From the NCBI GenBank assembly GCA_947629735.1, contig CANREX010000007.1, positions 1-20,542 on the forward strand: a stretch of DNA of 20,542 bases. The letters are read 5' to 3'. Shown here piece after piece: positions 15,748 to 20,542 of the stretch. The stretch comes from an uncultured Clostridia bacterium. GTDB taxonomy: Bacteria; Bacillota; Clostridia; Christensenellales; Borkfalkiaceae. Within the stretch, counting starts at the first letter, position 1. Every line of letters starts with the position of its first letter. A model generated the notes under the pieces. That model had not been told where the DNA came from and ran no database searches. It saw only the letters and a program-made list of their open reading frames with translations. The translations under genes were made by a program, and so were the position numbers.

Positions 15748-16365
15748 ATGAACGGATTATCACAGTTTTTAAACGACATCGTCAACGCCGTCGCGGGCAT
15801 ACCCTTCGACATTTTGCTTTTGGGCGACGCGTGCGCATTCGGCGGGATATTTCTGCTCGCGCTTATTCTGTGCGCGTGCTCGGTCAAGTTCCGCTACGCC
15901 GACAAACGCCCCTTTTTCCACCTTTTAAACGCCTTTTCCGCGGTCACGCTCGCGCTGTTCTGCACCGCATATTCCGCGCCGCAGTCGATAGCCGCCGCCG
16001 CGGTTTTCTGGTGCGTGGGCTACCTGCTTTACGGTCTGCTCTGCGCGCTTTCCCGCAGTGCAAAGGAGCGGCCCGTCTATGCGGAAAGACCTCTTTCGCT
16101 TCCGCCCGCCCGTCCGCCCATATCTTCGGCAGCGAATTCGCAGATACCCGCCGCCCGCAATATCGTCCGCCTCGACCACGCGCTCGCGATAGCCGATAAG
16201 CTGCTGCTCAAATCGCTCGGCAGGGGAGACAGGCAGGAGCTCGAAAAGATAAAGACGTCACTCACCGTGCTTAAAGTCAAGGGGGAGCTGTCGCCGCAGG
16301 ACGGAGAGGCACTCAACGAGATGTTCAACGCGATATTAAAACTCATGGCAAAGTACGAGGTGTAG
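15748..16365 (+). CDS. Unknown three-helix membrane protein with helical cytosolic tail
   Basis: No known family was recognised for this 205-aa protein. Hydrophobic segments at about 20-45, 55-75 and 80-101 look like three transmembrane helices. A Pro/Ala-rich linker (about 109-135) follows, then a C-terminal soluble part (about 139-205) that reads as amphipathic helices rich in Leu, Lys and Glu: DHALAIADKLLLKSLGRGD, then LEKIKTSLTVLK and LNEMFNAILKLMAKYEV. The well-formed tail suggests a conserved protein-protein interaction region and not a spurious frame. The gene has its own -10 box eight bases before the ATG and is ended by a strong terminator, so it is a single-gene unit downstream of addA. 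Function is unknown. Confidence 0.8.
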   Translation: MNGLSQFLNDIVNAVAGIPFDILLLGDACAFGGIFLLALILCACSVKFRYADKRPFFHLLNAFSAVTLALFCTAYSAPQSIAAAAVFWCVGYLLYGLLCALSRSAKERPVYAERPLSLPPARPPISSAANSQIPAARNIVRLDHALAIADKLLLKSLGRGDRQELEKIKTSLTVLKVKGELSPQDGEALNEMFNAILKLMAKYEV

Positions 16366-16455
16366 CCGCGCGTTCTTGCAATAAATAAAATGCCGATAAA
16401 TAGAATGACGTCAACCCGCCTTGTCTCTGTGCGGATATGAAAAATATTTTACATC

Positions 16456-16509
16456 GCCGCAGCGCGGCGCGCTCGAAAAATTTCAAAGCGCGCCGCGCTG
16501 CGGCTTTTT
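16456..16509. terminator. Strong 18-bp hairpin terminator between convergent genes
   Basis: GCCGCAGCGCGGCGCGCT (16456-16473) pairs perfectly with 16487-16504 around a 13-nt loop, followed by T5. The opposite strand continues into an A/T-rich run, so it can serve both the membrane protein gene (+) and the PRC-barrel gene (-), whose stop codon lies just beyond. Confidence 0.93.
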
Positions 16510-16511
16510 CG

Positions 16512-16982
16512 CTAATCCGAACTTCCCGCAATTTCCCCGTTTCCCGCCGCAGAGAGTACCGCTTCTATGAACATATCTTTCGCCGCCGTCTCCGCTTGGG
16601 AGTCGTCTCTTATCAGGCAGACGTCGCCTATTATCAGCTTCCCGAAGGGGACGCGCTTTCCCGCAATTATCGCGGAAGTTATCTTTGCCCCGCTCAAATT
16701 GACGTCTTGCATATATCCGCAAAAGTTGCCGCCGCAGTCGTAGACCGCTTTCCCGAGCCTCAGCACGGGCAGATCGCGTTTCGCGGCTTCCGCCTTGGAA
16801 AAGCTCGCTCCGTTCCGCGAAAAAGCCGCGTTTTCGGCGGCAACGCAGAAGCGTTTTTCGTTTTCGTCGCAGCATATCAGGCGGTCTATCGCGTTTTCTC
16901 TGTACGTCGCGCCCAAAATTGTGCCCCGCCTTTTCCCGTTCGTCTGTGTTATGCTTTTGCCGTATAGCTCTGAAATTTTCAT
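16512..16982 (-). CDS. Tandem PRC-barrel protein (YlmC/YmxH-like)
   Basis: The protein has 156 aa. Two PRC-barrel-like beta units are visible, at about 1-50 (MKISELYGKSITQTNGKRRG...) and about 76-125 (LGKAVYDCGGNFCGYMQDV...IIGDVCLI). The ISELYGKSI opening resembles the sporulation-associated YlmC/YmxH family of Firmicutes, cytosolic proteins whose biochemical role is not established. Six cysteines (37, 38, 46, 83, 88, 122) are many for such a small intracellular protein and could bind metal. The start is supported by AAAGGAG eight bases upstream of the ATG. The C-terminal tail (about 130-156) is Ala/Gly/Ser-rich. It is convergent with the membrane protein gene and divergent from nadB. The PRC assignment is by pattern and moderately sure. 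Confidence 0.75.
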   Translation of the reverse strand: MKISELYGKSITQTNGKRRGTILGATYRENAIDRLICCDENEKRFCVAAENAAFSRNGASFSKAEAAKRDLPVLRLGKAVYDCGGNFCGYMQDVNLSGAKITSAIIAGKRVPFGKLIIGDVCLIRDDSQAETAAKDMFIEAVLSAAGNGEIAGSSD

Positions 16983-17290
16983 TGTCTCATCTCCTTTACG
17001 CTCTAATATATTTGCCCGCCGCCGCCGTTAAAACCCATTATTTTGACTTATAATGTCGATTGCCGTTTCCGCTTGATTTTCCCGCCTTTTTATATGCGAC
17101 TTCCACGCGCCTGCCCGCCTGCCCGCACTTTTCCCGCCCGCTCTTTCACCGCGCTTCGCCCCGCGTTTGCCGCCCGCTTGTCTTTACGCCCAAATTCGCG
17201 CTGCCCTTTAACCGTCCGCCCGCCCCGTGCACGCTTTCATTTCAATTTCGCTTTTTTAACCGCCCGACCGCGTGGTTGTCATTATTCCCG
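16983..17290. other. Intergenic region with a long pyrimidine-rich tract
   Basis: Nothing credible as a gene was seen between the PRC-barrel gene and the nadB promoter. From about 17070 to 17275 the plus strand is strongly C/T-biased, with repeated GCCCG and CTTT blocks. Open frames in it have proline/arginine-rich composition without family features. A weak minus-strand -10 (TATATT in AAATATATTAG, near 17008-17013) may drive the PRC-barrel gene. Confidence 0.4.
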
Positions 17291-17298
17291 TAAAAAAG

Positions 17299-17339
17299 TT
17301 TACATATGACTTGACATGTGTAAAGTTTAGGTGTATACT
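17299..17339 (+). promoter_or_regulatory. nadB promoter with candidate NiaR operator
   Basis: TTGACA (17311-17316) and TATACT (17334-17339) are 17 bp apart, close to the sigma-A consensus. TTTACA (17299-17304) and TGTAAA (17319-17324) form an inverted repeat that brackets the -35 box, and ACATGT (17314-17319) is a palindrome inside it. Because the operon encodes its own NiaR repressor, this is the natural site for nicotinate-dependent autorepression; that link is inference. Confidence 0.7.
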
Positions 17340-17345
17340 CAGTGC

Positions 17346-17479
17346 AATCACCCGAGGGCGCACGGTAAAACAGGCTGTAAAGCAAAGCAAAGCCAAAGCA
17401 AGCGGTAATGCAAACTTCAAAGCCAAATGCGCCACCGAGGGCAAACAGCATTAAAGCCGATAAAAGAAGGCAAGAGGAT
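17346..17479 (+). other. Long A-rich 5' leader of nadB
   Basis: About 130 nt separate the expected transcription start from the nadB ATG. The leader is A-rich with AAAGC reiterated between about 17379 and 17403, and CCGAGGGC occurs twice (about 17351 and 17437). It matches no NAD riboswitch that I recognise. The purine-rich AGAAGG and AGAGG before 17480 can serve as ribosome site. Confidence 0.4.
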
Positions 17480-18823
17480 ATGTTTTTAAAGGATAGATAC
17501 GACGTTGTAATAGTCGGCGCGGGCGTGGCGGGTCTGAATTGCGCCCTCAATCTTCCGCGCGATAAAGACGTCCTGATGATCTGCAAGCGCAGCCCGAAGA
17601 ACAGCGACAGTTACCTCGCGCAGGGCGGAATTTGCAGGCTGCGGGATAACGGCGACTACGACAGCTATTTCGAGGACACCATGCGCGCGGGACACTACGA
17701 AAACAACCCCGCCGCGGTGGAGTGCATGATACGCGGCTCGCAGCAGGTCATAGACGATTTGATATCCCTCGGCGTGCGGCTCAAAAGAAAGGCGGACGGG
17801 TCGTTCGAATACACCCGCGAGGGCGGTCATTCCGCGCCCAGAATTTGCTATTTCGAGGACTGCACGGGCAAGGAGATAACCACCAACCTGATGAAGGCGG
17901 TCAAAAAGCTGTCCAACGTCACGATTGCGCCCTACGTGGAGATGCTCGACATTATAGAATATGAAAATCGCTGCTACGGCGTCGTCGCATATGATATAAG
18001 GGAAAAGGCGCTCAAAATAATCGCGGCGGAAAGCACCGTGCTCGCGACGGGCGGCATAGGCGGGGCGTTCTCGCACACAACGAACTTCGGCATATTAACG
18101 GGCGATTCCCTCGCGATATGCCTGCGCCACGGCATAGCCGTAGACCACATTAACTACATTCAGACCCACCCGACCACGCTTTACAGCAAGCGGCGGGGCA
18201 GGAGATTTCTAATAACCGAATCCATTCGCGGCGAGGGCGCGCGCCTGCTCGACAAAAACTTCAACCGCTTCACCGACGAATTGCAGCCGCGCGACGTGGT
18301 GAAGAGCGCGGTGCTTTCGCAGATGCAAAAGGACGGCACGGACTTCGTCTGGCTGGACATGCGCACGATACCCGAAAAGGAGATATCTTCCCACTTCCCC
18401 GCGATAGTCAAACGGTGCGCGGAGGAGGGCTATGACGTGTTTAAGGAGTGTATCCCCATCGTGCCCGCGATACATTATTTCATGGGCGGCGTGAGGAGCG
18501 ACCTCAACGGAAGAACGACTTTGAACGGACTTTACGCAGTGGGGGAGACGTGCTGCAACGGCGTCCACGGAAAGAACAGGCTCGCCTCCAATTCGCTGCT
18601 CGAAAGCCTGCTTTTTGCCAAGCGCGCGGCTAAGGATATAGGCGCTTCGTCGGCGCATATTACGGGGTCTGAGCTCGAAAAGGCGGTCTCTTCGCTGAAT
18701 AAAAGCGCATATCGCGACCCCAACAAATTGTTGAGGCAATATATTAAGGACGTCAACCTCGCGGTGCGGCTTGCGGACGAGGGCGTGGACGTCAACGAAA
18801 AATTCAAGGAGTTATACAGATGA
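17480..18823 (+). CDS. nadB: L-aspartate oxidase NadB, short form
   Basis: A 447-aa FAD flavoprotein that oxidises L-aspartate to iminoaspartate, the first step of de novo NAD synthesis. Seen: the FAD-binding GAGVAGLN (13-20), SYLAQGGIC, GGHSAPR, the catalytic-site segments SIRGEGA (Arg250, equivalent to Arg290 of the E. coli enzyme), AIHYFMGG (His332) and KNRLASNSLLE (Arg367). The start at 17480 is chosen because the Rossmann strand begins there; the open frame back to 17408 is Asn/Pro-rich leader. The protein is about 90 residues shorter than E. coli NadB, lacking most of the C-terminal helical domain, as in other clostridial forms. The stop overlaps the nadC start (ATGA). The sequence does not suggest succinate dehydrogenase or fumarate reductase, since the NadB catalytic segments are intact. 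Confidence 0.94.
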   Translation: MFLKDRYDVVIVGAGVAGLNCALNLPRDKDVLMICKRSPKNSDSYLAQGGICRLRDNGDYDSYFEDTMRAGHYENNPAAVECMIRGSQQVIDDLISLGVRLKRKADGSFEYTREGGHSAPRICYFEDCTGKEITTNLMKAVKKLSNVTIAPYVEMLDIIEYENRCYGVVAYDIREKALKIIAAESTVLATGGIGGAFSHTTNFGILTGDSLAICLRHGIAVDHINYIQTHPTTLYSKRRGRRFLITESIRGEGARLLDKNFNRFTDELQPRDVVKSAVLSQMQKDGTDFVWLDMRTIPEKEISSHFPAIVKRCAEEGYDVFKECIPIVPAIHYFMGGVRSDLNGRTTLNGLYAVGETCCNGVHGKNRLASNSLLESLLFAKRAAKDIGASSAHITGSELEKAVSSLNKSAYRDPNKLLRQYIKDVNLAVRLADEGVDVNEKFKELYR

Positions 18824-19683
18824 ACGATTATTTGACCGAAAAACTCACGATGGACAGACTTATCCAGCTCGCGCTGGAAGAGGATATCGGCAACGAGGAC
18901 GTGACCACCAACGCGGTCATGCGCGATTATATAAAGGGCAGGGTCAAACTGATATGCAAGCAGGACGGCGTTATCTGCGGGCTCAACGTCTTCGAGCGCG
19001 TGTTCAAACTCCTCGACGAGGCGACGTCGGTGGAAATCTTCGTTAAGGACGGCGACGAGGTCAAAAAGGGGCAGCAGCTCGCGATAGTTTCGGGCGATAT
19101 CCGCGTGCTTCTTTCGGGCGAGAGGGTCGCCTTGAACTTCTTGCAGAGAATGAGCGGCATCGCCACGTACACAAGGCAGGTGGTAAAACTTCTCGAAGGC
19201 AGCAAGACCAAACTTCTCGATACGAGAAAGACCACCCCCAACATGCGCGTTTTCGAAAAATACGCGGTGCGCGTGGGCGGCGGCAACAACCACCGCTATA
19301 ACCTTTCCGACGGCGTGCTTTTAAAGGATAACCACATAGGCGCGGCGGGCGGAGTAAGGCGGGCGGTAGAGCTCGCCCGCGAATACGCGCCGTTCGTCAG
19401 GAAGATTGAAGTGGAAGTCGAAAACCTCTCCATGTGCAAAGAGGCGCTTGACGCGGGCGCGGATATAATAATGCTCGACAACATGACCGTCGAAGAGATG
19501 AAAGAGGCGGTCGCCATGATAGGCGGCAAGGCGGTGACGGAGTGCAGCGGCAATATCACGCTTGAAAACGTCGCGAAAATCAAGCAGACGGGCGTGGACT
19601 TCGTCTCGTCGGGCGCGCTGACCCATTCCGCGCCTATACTCGATTTGTCGCTCAAAGAGTTGCGCCCCGAAAAGGAGCTGTGA
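18820..19683 (+). CDS. nadC: Nicotinate-nucleotide pyrophosphorylase (quinolinate phosphoribosyltransferase)
   Basis: A 287-aa enzyme that makes nicotinate mononucleotide from quinolinate and PRPP, releasing CO2, the third step of de novo NAD synthesis. Seen: DIGNEDVTT near the N-terminus, the signature DTRKTTPNMR (134-143), His158-Arg159 in GGGNNHRYNLSDG, LKDNHIG (168-174), the EVEVENL and IMLDNM active-site strands, and ECSGNIT. The length is typical. It begins at an ATG overlapping the nadB stop by four bases, with AAGGAG at 18806-18811 as ribosome site, so the two genes are translationally coupled. Confidence 0.96.
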   Translation: MNDYLTEKLTMDRLIQLALEEDIGNEDVTTNAVMRDYIKGRVKLICKQDGVICGLNVFERVFKLLDEATSVEIFVKDGDEVKKGQQLAIVSGDIRVLLSGERVALNFLQRMSGIATYTRQVVKLLEGSKTKLLDTRKTTPNMRVFEKYAVRVGGGNNHRYNLSDGVLLKDNHIGAAGGVRRAVELAREYAPFVRKIEVEVENLSMCKEALDAGADIIMLDNMTVEEMKEAVAMIGGKAVTECSGNITLENVAKIKQTGVDFVSSGALTHSAPILDLSLKELRPEKEL

Positions 19684-20192
19684 TGAAAGCTAACGAAAGG
19701 CGCAGCGAAATATTTTCTTGCCTTATGAACTCGGCAAAGCCCGTGTCCGCGGGCGCACTGAGCGCAAAGTTCGGCGTTTCGCGGCAGGTCATAGTGCAGG
19801 ACATAGCCATTTTGCGCGCGGAGGGCTGCAAGGTGATATCCACGAGCCGCGGCTATATGGCGGAGTCGGATAACCGCGCGGAGAGAGTGATAAAATGCCG
19901 CCACACCCTCGACGAACTCGTTGACGAGGGCGAGATAATCATTTCCGCGGGCGGCAGAGTGGAAAATATCTTCGTCAACCACAGAATTTACGGCAGAATT
20001 TCCGCCTCGCTCAACCTTGCGAGCATGACGGATGTCGAGGAATTGCACCGCTCTCTCGTCGCGGGTGCGTCCAAACCGCTTATGAGCGTTACCGACGGTT
20101 ACCATTATCACACCATAACCGCCGACAGCGAGCGCACTCTCGACGAGATAGAGGGGCGTTTGCGGGCGCGGGGGTATTTGATTGAAATTTAG
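19683..20192 (+). CDS. niaR: NAD-biosynthesis transcriptional repressor NiaR (HTH plus 3H domain)
   Basis: A 169-aa regulator. An N-terminal winged helix-turn-helix (about 5-60, with VSAGALSAKFGVSRQVIVQDI) binds DNA, and a C-terminal 3H domain (about 66-165) senses nicotinate. His74, Glu82, His141 and His143 fit the metal site seen in the Thermotoga homologue; His100 and His122 are further conserved-type histidines. NiaR represses NAD synthesis and niacin uptake genes in Firmicutes. ATG 19683 shares its A with the nadC stop codon; AGGAG lies at 19673-19677. The in-frame GTG at 19680 is a less likely start. As last gene of nadB-nadC-niaR it probably represses its own operon. Confidence 0.93.
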   Translation: MKANERRSEIFSCLMNSAKPVSAGALSAKFGVSRQVIVQDIAILRAEGCKVISTSRGYMAESDNRAERVIKCRHTLDELVDEGEIIISAGGRVENIFVNHRIYGRISASLNLASMTDVEELHRSLVAGASKPLMSVTDGYHYHTITADSERTLDEIEGRLRARGYLIEI

Positions 20193-20205
20193 TGAGAAAA
20201 GAGTG

Positions 20206-20236
20206 GGCGGCGCGATTTTTAATCGCGCCGCCTTTT
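20206..20236 (+). terminator. Rho-independent terminator of the nad operon
   Basis: GGCGGCGCGATT (20206-20217) pairs perfectly with 20221-20232 around a TTT loop and is followed by TTTT. It starts 14 bases past the niaR stop codon. Confidence 0.92.
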
Positions 20237-20280
20237 GTGCGAAGCGCGGGCGGAGAAGTTTCTCCGCCCGCGCTTCGCAC
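20237..20280. repeat. Perfect 21-bp inverted repeat after the nad terminator
   Basis: Bases 20237-20257 pair perfectly with 20260-20280 around a GT loop. The stem is GC-rich (GCGAAGCGCGGGCGGAGAA on the left arm) and directly abuts the preceding terminator. No T-tract follows. It may be a dispersed palindromic element or a backup or opposite-strand terminator. The remaining 20281-20468 shows no gene. Confidence 0.7.
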
Positions 20281-20468
20281 GCTCCCGCTAAACGCATATA
20301 AGCGGCGCAATACGGCGTTGACTTTGCGTTTGCTCTCGGTCATTTACTACAATGTAAACTCCCGTCGGGCAAGCCGCAGTCGCCTTGTCTTGCTTGCTTC
20401 TCTGCGTTTATAGACTTCGTAATTACTGCTCCTGCAATTTTTAATAATGAACTGCGCTTTTTATTTGT

Positions 20469-20521
20469 TGTCATTCTGAGCAAATGAGAGCACGAATGTG
20501 CTCGATTGCGTCGAAGAATCC
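20469..20521. repeat. Dispersed palindromic repeat of the TGTCATTCTGAGC type
   Basis: The segment begins TGTCATTCTGAGC and ends CGAAGAATCC, the two ends being an imperfect inverted repeat. Its centre is a perfect GAGCAC (20488-20493) / GTGCTC (20498-20503) hairpin with a GAAT loop. I recognise the TGTCATTCTGAGC...GAAGAATC pattern as one that occurs as an intergenic repeat in many bacterial genomes; copy number here cannot be judged from one window. The element runs close to the window edge. Confidence 0.6.
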
Positions 20522-20542
20522 CATGGTGGTGGTAGGGAGTTG

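Noticed and set aside
17043..17309. Open frames in the pyrimidine-rich spacer before nadB
   Set aside because: The translations are Pro/Arg/Phe-rich, reflecting base composition, without a ribosome site or family resemblance.
17346..17479. NAD riboswitch in the nadB leader
   Set aside because: No stem arrangement matching known NAD-binding RNAs was found, and control by NiaR explains regulation.

Overview
The window looks like a chromosomal segment of a GC-rich, uncultured member of the Clostridia (Firmicutes/Bacillota), possibly a gut Christensenellales-like lineage. The support is AddAB rather than RecBCD, a NiaR repressor closing an NAD operon, a short clostridial-type NadB, a tandem PRC-barrel protein of the YlmC/YmxH kind, and a secreted M60 (enhancin-like) metallopeptidase of the type common in mucosal bacteria. 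The taxonomic placement is inference. No tRNA, rRNA, CRISPR array, insertion sequence or phage gene was seen.

Layout. 1-202: short GC-rich repeats, then a near-consensus promoter. 203-1030 (+): tcdA, a tRNA t6A dehydratase. 1031-1267: A-rich spacer with two perfect GC hairpins. 1268-2584 (+): rarA, a replication-fork AAA+ ATPase. 2780-5788 (+): a membrane-anchored M60 peptidase with Ig-like and probable mucin-binding domains, ended by a bidirectional terminator and a 55-bp tandem repeat. 5983-7011 (-): a PfkB-family 2-keto-3-deoxygluconate-type kinase. 7276-8427 (-): a lipoprotein of unknown function. 8745-15561 (+): addB-addA, the double-strand-break helicase-nuclease. 15748-16365 (+): an unknown membrane protein. 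16512-16982 (-): a tandem PRC-barrel protein. 17480-20192 (+): the nadB-nadC-niaR operon, followed by a terminator, a 21-bp perfect hairpin and a dispersed palindromic repeat at the window end.

How the genes work together. RarA and AddAB both serve genome maintenance but are separate transcription units. nadB, nadC and niaR overlap by a few bases and form a self-contained NAD de novo unit, probably autorepressed by NiaR through a site at the strong promoter near 17311. The quinolinate synthase gene nadA is not in the window. The M60 peptidase and the sugar-acid kinase suggest use of host or dietary polymers, but nothing in the sequence ties them together.

The main features that ordinary annotation would miss are these. 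(i) Three genes (tcdA, the lipoprotein, the membrane protein) have a -10 box 6-8 nt before the ATG and no Shine-Dalgarno, which implies leaderless or nearly leaderless mRNAs. (ii) Low-complexity in-frame insertions sit in conserved enzymes (TcdA, and AddA twice), one built of 21-bp DNA repeats. (iii) A related sequence motif lies in opposite orientations on either side of the M60 gene. (iv) A 22-bp phased repeat lies between divergent promoters. (v) An inverted repeat overlaps the promoter of the unknown membrane protein. No clearly new multi-gene system was found.
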